Of a stretch of DNA of 52,779 nt, positions 42,786 to 50,851 are shown piece by piece. The number at the start of each line of letters is the position of its first letter. Position 1 is the first letter of the stretch. The notes under the pieces were generated by a model, which saw only the letters and a list, made by a program, of their open reading frames with translations, made no database searches and was not told the DNA's origin. Source of the DNA: Marinilabiliales bacterium (GTDB taxonomy: Bacteria > Bacteroidota > Bacteroidia > Bacteroidales > DTU049); NCBI GenBank assembly GCA_002869435.1, contig PKSX01000017.1, positions 1-52,779 on the forward strand. The letters run 5' to 3'. Both the position numbers and the translations under genes were made by a program.

Positions 42786-43382
42786 ATGGAGGAAGAAACC
42801 AACTATAGCAAAATTATTCAGGACTGGAATGTAAATCAGTCGTGGACATTGTTTCTCGACCGCGATGGTGTAATAAACCGAAGAAAAATTGGGGGATACA
42901 TCAGCATGGTTGATGAGTTTGAGTTCCTTCCGGATGTTTTAAATGCATTCAGTTTAATCAATAACTTTTTCCGCAGAACCATTGTTGTAACAAATCAGCA
43001 AGGTGTTGGTAAAGGATTAATGACTGAACAAACTGTAGTACAAATACACGAATATATGATTGATGCGATTCAGAAAAACAAAGGTCGCATATATAAGGTA
43101 TATTTTAGTCCATATTTGGCATCCGACAACCATTCCTCACGTAAACCAAATACCGGAATGGCGATATTGGCTGCCAATGAGTTTTCAGACATTTCTTTCA
43201 AAAAATCAATAATGGTTGGAGACACATTAAGCGATATGCAATTTGCCAGAACACTGAATATGAAAGCAGTTTTTATTGGTAATCCTGAGGAAGACAATAT
43301 CGATGAACATGAATTTGATGTTTGTTTTCCCAGCTTTTATGAATTTGCAAAAGAAATTTACAATAATTTCGTTATTCAATGA
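42786..43382 (+). CDS. GmhB-like HAD phosphatase lacking the zinc-loop ligands
   Basis: This 198-residue HAD-IIIA protein has motif I FLDRDGVINRR (Asp25, Asp27), motif II VVTNQQGVGKG, RKPNTGM (family RKPxPGM), and motif III/IV SIMVGDTLSDMQFA. GmhB enzymes dephosphorylate heptose 1,7-bisphosphate. The classical C-x-H and C-x-C zinc loop is absent: Ser108, Tyr110, His116 and Ser118 occupy those positions (YFSPYLASDNHSSRKP). The protein could therefore be a zinc-free GmhB or a related HAD phosphatase. Its position directly after gmhA supports heptose metabolism. Confidence 0.85.
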   Translation: MEEETNYSKIIQDWNVNQSWTLFLDRDGVINRRKIGGYISMVDEFEFLPDVLNAFSLINNFFRRTIVVTNQQGVGKGLMTEQTVVQIHEYMIDAIQKNKGRIYKVYFSPYLASDNHSSRKPNTGMAILAANEFSDISFKKSIMVGDTLSDMQFARTLNMKAVFIGNPEEDNIDEHEFDVCFPSFYEFAKEIYNNFVIQ

Positions 43383-43392
43383 AAGCAGCACT

Positions 43393-44205
43393 ATGAACAG
43401 AATATTTTTGATTTTACCGGTTTTATTTATTTCACTGAGTCTTTTTGCCCAAACAAGCAACGACACTATTAATCAAGTTGATAATAATGGCAAGAAACAT
43501 GGCTTCTGGAAAAAACAAAATGGCGATACTCTGAAATACGAGGGCCGCTTTGTTCACGGCATCCCGGAAGGTGATTTTGTGTATTATTACGATGATGGGA
43601 AAGTAAAAACGGAAATGAATTACACTAATAATGGGCAAAATGCCTATGCTATTATGTATTTCAATAACGGAAAAAAGATGGCCGAAGGCAAATTTGTAAA
43701 TAAAAAGCGTGAAGGAGAGTGGATTACTTACGATGGTCATGATAATATTATTGCCAAGGTTCCTTATTCCAACGGAAAAAAATCCGGTCTTGCCATATAC
43801 TTTTTCCCTGAAGGCGGAACACTTGAAGAAGTACATTACGAAGAAGGCATTGAGCAAGGTAATTTCAAACAGTATTTCCCAAACGGTTCAGTAAAGATGA
43901 AAGGATGCTATGAAAACGGAAAATACCACGGACCCTTCACATATTATTATCCGAACAACATGGTTTATAATACAGGGCTGTTTGAAAACGGACTGAAGAA
44001 CGGTGTATGGTCTATGTACGACGAAGAAGGCAAAATTATTCTGAAATACACTTACAATAAAGGCGAAATTGTTAACAAAGAAGTATTCCAGAAAGACAAG
44101 GATCCGGAAGAAATTAATAAAAAACTCGGTGATGATGAGCACGAAAAAAAAGGCAGCACTTCAACCGATAACGGAATAAACGATCCAAGATATGACGGAT
44201 ACTAG
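43393..44205 (+). CDS. Secreted MORN-repeat (YwqK-like) protein
   Basis: This 270-residue protein has a signal peptide (MNRIFLILPVLFISLSLFAQ) and then six to eight ~23-residue MORN-variant repeats of the form G-x-Y/W-x-x-Y-x-x-N/D-G-x-x: KKHGFWKKQNGDTLKYEG, GDFVYYYDDGKVKTEMNY, KREGEWITYDGHDNIIAK, GNFKQYFPNGSVKMKGCY, GPFTYYYPNNMVYNTGLF and GVWSMYDEEGKIILKYTY. The tail is charged and low complexity. The pattern resembles PF07661-type repeats annotated as YwqK antitoxins, but a secreted repeat protein is not an antitoxin in any demonstrated sense. I chose ATG 43393, where the signal peptide starts, over an upstream Met at 43276 inside the phosphatase gene. Confidence 0.85.
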   Translation: MNRIFLILPVLFISLSLFAQTSNDTINQVDNNGKKHGFWKKQNGDTLKYEGRFVHGIPEGDFVYYYDDGKVKTEMNYTNNGQNAYAIMYFNNGKKMAEGKFVNKKREGEWITYDGHDNIIAKVPYSNGKKSGLAIYFFPEGGTLEEVHYEEGIEQGNFKQYFPNGSVKMKGCYENGKYHGPFTYYYPNNMVYNTGLFENGLKNGVWSMYDEEGKIILKYTYNKGEIVNKEVFQKDKDPEEINKKLGDDEHEKKGSTSTDNGINDPRYDGY

Positions 44206-44223
44206 AAATTTGATTTTTTAATA

Positions 44224-44919
44224 TTGAGTATTTTGAGAAGTGTTTCAACCATATTAATAATTACTGCAGCAATTCTCATTGCTGTTTCAGGCTGTAAAAA
44301 AAGTTCAGATCTGCCTTCTGAAGATATGGGGTACAGTTATTTCCCATACGAACCTGGTGACTACTTAATTTACGATGTGGATTCAACGTATTACGATGAC
44401 TTTTATGATACTGTTTTCAACTTAAAGTTCAAAATTAAGGAGTATTATGAGTCCTATTTTTATGATTCTCAGGGGCGGCTATCTATACGTATTGAACGCT
44501 GGTACAAATGGAATGATACAACAGACTGGTTTTTAAGGGATGTATGGTACAGTACCCTTACCCCTTCACTGGCTGACAGGACTGAAGAGAACGTGAGACT
44601 TACAAAACTTGTCTTCCCTGTACGTAATCACACTGAATGGGACGGAAATGCTTTCAATATTTATGACAGAGAGTATTATGAGTATGAAGATCCTGATGAA
44701 AGCATGAGTATTGGAACTTTCACATTTGATTCTACAGTGATAGTAGCACATGCACCAACACCTAACCTGGTTGAATCTGTTAATAAAACTGAAATTTATG
44801 CCCGGAATGTGGGTCTGGTTTACAAGTATTTTCTTGATATTTCAAAAGATATCTTTACCGGAGACACCTTGAACGGCACACAATATACCTGGACTCTGAT
44901 AGAATACGGAGAAGAATAA
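44224..44919 (+). CDS. Lipoprotein of unknown function (TTG start)
   Basis: This 231-residue protein has a lipoprotein signal (VSTILIITAAILIAVSGC, Cys24) and a Tyr/Asp-rich mature part (YFPYEPGDYLIYDVDSTYYDDFYDT...RIERWYKWNDTTDWFLRDVWYSTL) with a C-terminal region ending TGDTLNGTQYTWTLIEYGEE. I recognise no named family; secreted Bacteroidota proteins with a YxPxxxGxxxxYxVDS start are common and uncharacterised. No ATG lies ahead of the signal peptide, so the start is TTG 44224 (or TTG 44233). It sits 25 bp upstream of the subtilase gene on the same strand. Confidence 0.75.
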   Translation: MSILRSVSTILIITAAILIAVSGCKKSSDLPSEDMGYSYFPYEPGDYLIYDVDSTYYDDFYDTVFNLKFKIKEYYESYFYDSQGRLSIRIERWYKWNDTTDWFLRDVWYSTLTPSLADRTEENVRLTKLVFPVRNHTEWDGNAFNIYDREYYEYEDPDESMSIGTFTFDSTVIVAHAPTPNLVESVNKTEIYARNVGLVYKYFLDISKDIFTGDTLNGTQYTWTLIEYGEE

Positions 44920-44944
44920 AATTAGTAACTAACGACACAGAAAT

Positions 44945-46648
44945 ATGAAAAAATTACTCACTATTATCATGATATTGGCATTCGCATCTTCAGCAATGCC
45001 TCAAACATGGGGTGCAAAATATCGCGTACAGTTTACCGATAAGAATAACTCACCATATAGCATAAGTAACCCCTCGGCTTTTCTTACACAAAGGGCTATT
45101 GATCGCAGAACCAATCAGGGTATTGCTATTGATGAAACCGATATTCCTGTAAATCAGGCATATGTTGACAGTCTTATTGACCTTGGTGCACAGATATTTA
45201 ATGTTTCCCGATGGTTCAATACAGCTACAATATTTCTTAGCGACACTAATCTCGTTGACGATATTGAAGCTTTAAGTTTTGTAAGTAGCGTTTCCACGAC
45301 TCGGCCATATTTTCAATTGAGAATTAAAAGACCCAGAGATGGTGGCGGAAACTCTTATAATGGCGACATTACACCTGTTAGCTCAGGCATCAAGAAAGTT
45401 AACAGTTATAACCAAAGCGAAAAACGCACGCTATACAGCTACGGTGATGGCTTTAATCAGGCAAACATGATTGGTGTTGATTATCTGCATGGCCTTGGAT
45501 ATAACGGCAGTGGAATGGTGATAGCTGTTTTAGATGCAGGCTTTTACCATGTGAATACACTCCAAATGTTCGACAGTCTGAGAACAAGCGGGCGTTTGTT
45601 GGGTGTGAAAGACTTCGTTACACCTGGCAATGATGTATATCAGGAAAGCACACATGGAATGTCTGTACTTTCTACCATGGCTGGAAATGTTCCCGGGCTT
45701 CTTGTTGGAACTGCACCCGGTGCATCATACTGGTTGCTTAGAAGCGAAGATGCCGGAAGCGAGTATATTGTGGAAGAAGACAATTGGATTGCTGCCGCGG
45801 AATATGCCGACAGCGTTGGAGCGGACGTAATCAATTCTTCACTCGGATATACAGATTACGATGATCCATCACAAAGTTATACTTATGCAGACATGGATGG
45901 AAACACTACTCGTGTAACCCGTGGTGCAGATATGGCAGCAGCAAAAGGAATTCTGGTAGTTAATTCTGCCGGAAACAGTGGAAACAGCTGGTGGAGATAT
46001 ATAGGTGCTCCGGCAGATGCTGACAGCATTTTAACAATTGGTGCAGTTAACTCAATGGGTATTATTGCTTCCTTCTCATCACTTGGACCTTCATACGATG
46101 GAAGAGTTAAACCTACTGTTTGTGCTCAGGGAGAAGGAACCTATGTTGTTAGTTCTGCTGATGGCGTTTATCCCGGCAACGGTACTTCATTCAGCTCTCC
46201 AGTTATGGCCGGTGCAGTTACATGTTTGTGGCAGGCCAATCCAACTTTCTCAAATATGGAAGTGATTGATGCAATTAAACGCAGTGCTAGTCATTACACA
46301 ATACCCGATAGTTTGTATGGTTATGGCATTCCCAACATGGCTGTTGCTCATATGGTATTAAGCGGACAAGAACTACCCGGGTCAGAAGAAGAATATTTCC
46401 TTATGGCAAACCCAAACCCGTTTACTGAGGAGATTGATATCATTCTTTATGCCAATACCCGTGGTACGGCTGTGCTGCAATTACTGGATCAAAACGGCAA
46501 AAAGGTATGGCAGAAAAAAGACTTTGAGTTCATACCGGGATACAACTACTATTTAATGAACGAAGTGAGCTCCTTTAGCAATGGGGTGTATGTACTAAAT
46601 TGTTTTAGTGATAATTTCAAACTCACTCAAAAGCTTATTAAACAGTAA
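44945..46648 (+). CDS. Secreted subtilisin-like serine protease (S8) with T9SS type A tail
   Basis: This 567-residue protein has a signal peptide (MKKLLTIIMILAFASSAMPQ), a ~130-residue propeptide-like region (YRVQFTDKNNSPYSISNPSAFLTQRAIDRR), and a subtilase domain (~175-475) with the catalytic triad Asp197 (VIAVLDAGF), His237 (THGMSVLSTMAG) and Ser415 (GNGTSFSSPVMAG), plus the oxyanion Asn344 (SAGNSG). The C-terminus (~490-567; MANPNPFTEEIDIIL...NGVYVLNCF...LTQKLIKQ) is a type A sorting domain for type IX secretion. It probably degrades extracellular proteins or processes surface proteins. Confidence 0.93.
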   Translation: MKKLLTIIMILAFASSAMPQTWGAKYRVQFTDKNNSPYSISNPSAFLTQRAIDRRTNQGIAIDETDIPVNQAYVDSLIDLGAQIFNVSRWFNTATIFLSDTNLVDDIEALSFVSSVSTTRPYFQLRIKRPRDGGGNSYNGDITPVSSGIKKVNSYNQSEKRTLYSYGDGFNQANMIGVDYLHGLGYNGSGMVIAVLDAGFYHVNTLQMFDSLRTSGRLLGVKDFVTPGNDVYQESTHGMSVLSTMAGNVPGLLVGTAPGASYWLLRSEDAGSEYIVEEDNWIAAAEYADSVGADVINSSLGYTDYDDPSQSYTYADMDGNTTRVTRGADMAAAKGILVVNSAGNSGNSWWRYIGAPADADSILTIGAVNSMGIIASFSSLGPSYDGRVKPTVCAQGEGTYVVSSADGVYPGNGTSFSSPVMAGAVTCLWQANPTFSNMEVIDAIKRSASHYTIPDSLYGYGIPNMAVAHMVLSGQELPGSEEEYFLMANPNPFTEEIDIILYANTRGTAVLQLLDQNGKKVWQKKDFEFIPGYNYYLMNEVSSFSNGVYVLNCFSDNFKLTQKLIKQ

Positions 46649-46714
46649 ACTATTATCAGAAGCTCAGCAAAAAGAGCTATTAATCATTTCAATACATCAA
46701 AAGACACCTCAATT

Positions 46715-47578
46715 ATGAGTGCAACAATTATTGTAGACAGCGGATCAACCTCAGCTGATTGGAGGGCATTTGCCGGCAGTGAAATTATATTCGAAACACA
46801 AAGCAGCGGTTTAAATCCTTTATATCTCTCGGAAGATGAATTAAGAAATGAAATCGATAAAAACCTGAAACCATATCTGGGTTTTCAGGAGATTAAAAGG
46901 GTATATTTTTTTGGGGCGGGTTGCAACACTACAGAGAACCAGATGCGCATTCAAAATGTACTCAGTCTGTTTTTTCCTGAAAGTATATTTCATATTGCCA
47001 GTGATCTGGATGGAGCTGCAATGGGCCTATTCGGGAAAGATGAAGGCATAGCCTGTATTATGGGCACCGGGAGCAATGCATGTCATTGGGATGGAAAAAC
47101 CATCCTACAAAAAGTGCCATCTTTAGGTTTCATAATTGGTGATGAAGGCAGTGGTGCCTGGATTGGAAAACAGGTAGCTGCCGATTATATCAGAGGTATG
47201 GCTCCGGAGGAGATACAAAGTCTAATTGCTGAAGAATACCCTAAAGACATTGAGTTCTTTCAAAAAAAAGTATATCAAAGTAATTATGCCAGTCGATTTC
47301 TTGCACATATTGGCGGGCTAATTGGATTATTACCCAACCACCCTTATACTCAAACAATTTACCGCTCAGCATTTCATGCTTTTCATAACAGATTCATATC
47401 ATCATACAAAAACATGGATCTGGAATATGGTTTTATTGGTGGTATTGCTATTACCATGAAAAATATAATTGAAGAGGAATCTGCTAAACTGGGGTTAAAA
47501 ATCAGAACAGTTTCTCATAAACCGGTTGACGGCATTCAGGATTATCTAAAAAAAGAGCTGTATCCGGAAGGCCGCTAA
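46715..47578 (+). CDS. BadF/BadG/BcrA/BcrD-type ATPase; probable N-acetylglucosamine kinase
   Basis: This 287-residue protein has the ASKHA phosphate motifs: IIVDSGSTSADWRA (phosphate 1), SDLDGAAMGLFG and IACIMGTGSNACHWDG (phosphate 2), and FIIGDEGSGAWIGKQVAADYI, with an adenosine-motif region GFIGGIAITMKN. This combination matches single-domain BadF/BadG-type kinases, annotated in Bacteroidota as N-acetylglucosamine kinases. It would phosphorylate an amino sugar for peptidoglycan recycling or glycan synthesis. The TSAD in DSGSTSADW is typical. It begins 66 bp after the protease gene, and UDP-glucose dehydrogenase follows 36 bp downstream. Confidence 0.85.
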   Translation: MSATIIVDSGSTSADWRAFAGSEIIFETQSSGLNPLYLSEDELRNEIDKNLKPYLGFQEIKRVYFFGAGCNTTENQMRIQNVLSLFFPESIFHIASDLDGAAMGLFGKDEGIACIMGTGSNACHWDGKTILQKVPSLGFIIGDEGSGAWIGKQVAADYIRGMAPEEIQSLIAEEYPKDIEFFQKKVYQSNYASRFLAHIGGLIGLLPNHPYTQTIYRSAFHAFHNRFISSYKNMDLEYGFIGGIAITMKNIIEEESAKLGLKIRTVSHKPVDGIQDYLKKELYPEGR

Positions 47579-47614
47579 TAGAAAAATACTAATTTTGCCA
47601 AAAATTACTAAGAA

Positions 47615-48937
47615 ATGAAAGTTGTTATTGTGGGCTCAGGTTATGTGGGTCTGGTTACAGGAACCTGTTTTGCAGAAGTGGGAATAGAAACGGTCTGCGT
47701 AGATATTGACAAAGAAAAAATTGAAAAGCTTAAAAACGGTATCTCACCAATATACGAACCCGGTCTCGATGAAATGATGCTAAGAAACATCGATAAAAAC
47801 AGACTGACTTTTACAGATAATCTCGCATCAGTTGTTAATAGTGCTGATGTGATATTTAGTGCTGTTGGGACCCCTCCTGATGAAGATGGAAGTGCTGATC
47901 TAAAATACGTACTCGATGTTGCCAAGACCATTGGCCAGAACATGAACAAGCATTTGGTTATTGTTACTAAAAGTACTGTTCCGGTAGGCACAGCTAAAAG
48001 AGTTCGTGAAGCGATACAAAAAGAACTAACCGCAAGAAATATTGACATTGAATTTGATGTAGCTTCGAATCCTGAATTTCTTAAAGAAGGTGATGCCATT
48101 AACGATTTCATGCGCCCTGATCGTATAGTAGTTGGTGTAGAAACCAAAAAGGCCGAAGAAATAATGGCTAAACTGTATAAACCATTCACGCTCAACGGAC
48201 ATCCAATAATCTTCATGGATGTACCCAGTGCTGAAATGACAAAATACGCAGCAAACGCCATGTTAGCTACCAGAATCAGTTTCATGAATGATATAGCAAA
48301 CCTGTGCGAAATTGTGGGAGCAGATGTAAACAAGGTTCGTAAAGGTATAGGTTCAGATCCCAGGATTGGAAGTAAATTTATTTACTCCGGCATCGGATAT
48401 GGAGGAAGTTGCTTCCCAAAAGATGTTAAGGCACTGATAAAAACTGCTGATGAACACGGGCATTCTTTGCGAATTCTTAAATCAGTTGAAGATGTAAATG
48501 ATGATCAGAAGTCAGTGCTATTCAACAAATTAATGGCATATTATAACAATAACATTGAAGGTAAAAGAATTGCCATGTGGGGACTTTCTTTCAAACCAAA
48601 CACCGACGATATGAGGGAAGCCCCTGCTCTTGTATTGATAGAAAAACTAAAGGCTGCCGGAGCAGAAGTTGTTGCATACGATCCTGTTGCCATGGAAGAA
48701 AGCAAAAGAAGAATAGGTGACACCATTACTTATGTTAACGAAATGTATGAAGCACTCAACAACGCTGATGCGCTTTTATTGGTTACGGAATGGACAGAAT
48801 TCAGATTCCCGGATAAAGAAGACATGAAAAAACGTATGAAAACTCATGTAATTTTTGACGGAAGAAATATTTACGACCGTTATGAAATGGCCAAGGCTGG
48901 CTTTGATTATTATTGCATCGGTGTAAAAACAAAGTAA
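47615..48937 (+). CDS. ugd: UDP-glucose 6-dehydrogenase (UDP-glucose/GDP-mannose dehydrogenase family)
   Basis: This 440-residue protein oxidises UDP-glucose to UDP-glucuronate with two NAD+, supplying acidic sugars for surface glycans. It has the Rossmann motif VGSGYVGLVTGTCFAEVG (~6-23), SAVGTPPDEDGSADL, TKSTVPVGT, SNPEFLKEGDAI, and the catalytic cysteine in SGIGYGGSCFPKDVKAL (Cys266), then GLSFKPNTDDMREAPA. The length is typical. It has its own -7 box TAATTTTG (47590-47597). Close relatives act on UDP-N-acetylmannosamine, so the substrate remains slightly uncertain. Confidence 0.94.
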   Translation: MKVVIVGSGYVGLVTGTCFAEVGIETVCVDIDKEKIEKLKNGISPIYEPGLDEMMLRNIDKNRLTFTDNLASVVNSADVIFSAVGTPPDEDGSADLKYVLDVAKTIGQNMNKHLVIVTKSTVPVGTAKRVREAIQKELTARNIDIEFDVASNPEFLKEGDAINDFMRPDRIVVGVETKKAEEIMAKLYKPFTLNGHPIIFMDVPSAEMTKYAANAMLATRISFMNDIANLCEIVGADVNKVRKGIGSDPRIGSKFIYSGIGYGGSCFPKDVKALIKTADEHGHSLRILKSVEDVNDDQKSVLFNKLMAYYNNNIEGKRIAMWGLSFKPNTDDMREAPALVLIEKLKAAGAEVVAYDPVAMEESKRRIGDTITYVNEMYEALNNADALLLVTEWTEFRFPDKEDMKKRMKTHVIFDGRNIYDRYEMAKAGFDYYCIGVKTK

Positions 48938-48977
48938 ACTTCTTCTCAGCCAGACAATAATCAGCAATATTTAGAAA

Positions 48978-50783
48978 ATGGAAATCAGAAATATTGCCAT
49001 TATCGCTCATGTCGATCATGGCAAAACCACTTTAGTGGATCGCATATTACATCAGGTTCGTTTATTTCGCGACAACCAGGATGTACAGGATCTTATTCTC
49101 GATTCAAACGATCTGGAGCGTGAAAGAGGAATAACGATTTTATCGAAAAATGTATCGGTACGATATAAAAACACTAAAATCAACATCATTGATACACCCG
49201 GACACTCCGATTTCGGAGGTGAAGTAGAGCGTGTTTTAAATATGGCCAACGGTGTTTTGCTTCTGGTTGATGCTTTTGAAGGACCAATGCCACAAACACG
49301 TTTTGTATTGCAGAAAGCCATACAAATGGGGTTAAAGCCGGTTGTAGTGATAAATAAGGTTGACAAGCCAAACTGCAAACCCGATGAGGTAAATGAAGAC
49401 GTATTTGAGCTCATGTTTTCCCTCGATGCCACCGACGAGCAACTAAATTTTCCAACGGTTTACGGATCCTCCAAAAAAGGCTGGATGAATGATCACTGGG
49501 AAAATGAAACAAGCGATATCAGCCATCTTCTTGATGTCATTCTGGATTATTTCGAACCCGTAGCTGAGAATCCGGGTTCATTACAATTACAAATCAGTTC
49601 ACTTGACTATTCGTCATTTACAGGGCGAATTGCCGTTGGCAAGATTCACCGAGGCTCAATTAAAATGGGACAACAGGTTTCGATCATGCAAAGAAATGGC
49701 ACCATTCATAAATCTCTTGTGAAAGAGCTTTTTACCTTTGAGGGACTTGGTAAAGAAAAAATCAAAACACCGGTCAGCTCAGGTGAAATCGTAGCAATTA
49801 TTGGTCTCGAAAACTTCGATATTGGCGACACCGTTGCAGATTTTGAAAATCCGGAAGCCATGAATCCTATCGATATTGACAAACCTACAATGAGCATGCT
49901 TTTCACTATCAATAATTCTCCGTTTTTTGGGAAAGAAGGTAAATATGTAACTTCTCGTCACCTGCGCGACAGATTGTTTAAGGAAACTGAGAAAAACCTT
50001 GCTTTGAGGGTAGAAGAAACAGACTCCCCGGATCGGCTCAATGTATATGGCAGGGGAATCCTGCATCTCTCTATATTAGTGGAAACTATGCGAAGAGAAG
50101 GATACGAATTTCAACTCGGGCAGCCTAAGGTTGTTACAAAAGAGATCGACGGTTTTCTGCATGAACCCGTTGAACTGCTATATGTAGATGTTGACGAGAA
50201 ATTCTCGGGTAAAGTGATCGAGGTTGTAACAAAAAGGAAAGGCGATATTTTAAATATCGGAAGTAAAAACGATCGCATAAACCTGGAATTCAAAATCAGT
50301 GCGCGGGGACTAATCGGGCTCAGCAACCAGGTTCTAACGGTTAGCGAAGGTGAAGCGGTGATCTCCCACCGTTTTAAAGGCTATGAACCGTGGAAAGGTG
50401 ATCTTGGCCAAAAAAGAAACGGAGCCCTTATTGCAATGGAAACCGGAACTGCTATTCCCTACTCCATTGATAAATTGCAGGATCGAGGTAAATTCTTCAT
50501 TGATCCGGGCGAAAACGTATATGCCGGGCAAGTTATTGGGGAAGGCACCCGCAGTGATGATCTTGTTATAAATGTTATTAAAACAAAAAAGCTGACAAAT
50601 ATGCGGGCAGCAGGCTCAGACGACAAAATGTTAATCGCCCCGGCCACCAAATTCTCACTTGAAGAGGCCATGGAGTATATTTCAGAGGATGAATATGTTG
50701 AAGTAACACCAAAGAACATCCGGCTTAGAAAAATTTTACTTGATGAACACGATCGAAAAAGGGAAATGAAAGCTAAACAATGA
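48978..50783 (+). CDS. typA: Ribosome-associated GTPase TypA/BipA
   Basis: This 601-residue translational GTPase has IAIIAHVDHGKTTLVDRIL (G1, ~6-24), GITI (G2), IDTPGHSDFGGEVERV (G3) and VVINKVDKPNCKPDEV (G4), then domain II, EF-G domain III and V homologues, and the TypA-specific C-terminus (SARGLIGLSNQVLTVSEGEAVISHRF; LTNMRAAGSDDKMLIAPATKFSLEEAMEYISEDEYVEVTP). TypA acts on the 50S subunit and supports ribosome assembly and stress growth. The length is normal. Its start lies 40 bp after ugd. Confidence 0.97.
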   Translation: MEIRNIAIIAHVDHGKTTLVDRILHQVRLFRDNQDVQDLILDSNDLERERGITILSKNVSVRYKNTKINIIDTPGHSDFGGEVERVLNMANGVLLLVDAFEGPMPQTRFVLQKAIQMGLKPVVVINKVDKPNCKPDEVNEDVFELMFSLDATDEQLNFPTVYGSSKKGWMNDHWENETSDISHLLDVILDYFEPVAENPGSLQLQISSLDYSSFTGRIAVGKIHRGSIKMGQQVSIMQRNGTIHKSLVKELFTFEGLGKEKIKTPVSSGEIVAIIGLENFDIGDTVADFENPEAMNPIDIDKPTMSMLFTINNSPFFGKEGKYVTSRHLRDRLFKETEKNLALRVEETDSPDRLNVYGRGILHLSILVETMRREGYEFQLGQPKVVTKEIDGFLHEPVELLYVDVDEKFSGKVIEVVTKRKGDILNIGSKNDRINLEFKISARGLIGLSNQVLTVSEGEAVISHRFKGYEPWKGDLGQKRNGALIAMETGTAIPYSIDKLQDRGKFFIDPGENVYAGQVIGEGTRSDDLVINVIKTKKLTNMRAAGSDDKMLIAPATKFSLEEAMEYISEDEYVEVTPKNIRLRKILLDEHDRKREMKAKQ

Positions 50784-50851
50784 GCATTAAATAACAACTA
50801 AAGAATTAATTGGTTTGTTTTTAAAACTACCTTTGCCTGATAATTCTTACT

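Noticed and set aside
43276..43392. Longer form of the MORN-repeat protein starting at 43276
   Set aside because: The added 39 residues lie inside the phosphatase gene and would put the signal peptide internally.
47641..48333. 230-codon minus-strand frame opposite ugd
   Set aside because: It is a shadow of the conserved dehydrogenase with no domain or start signal.
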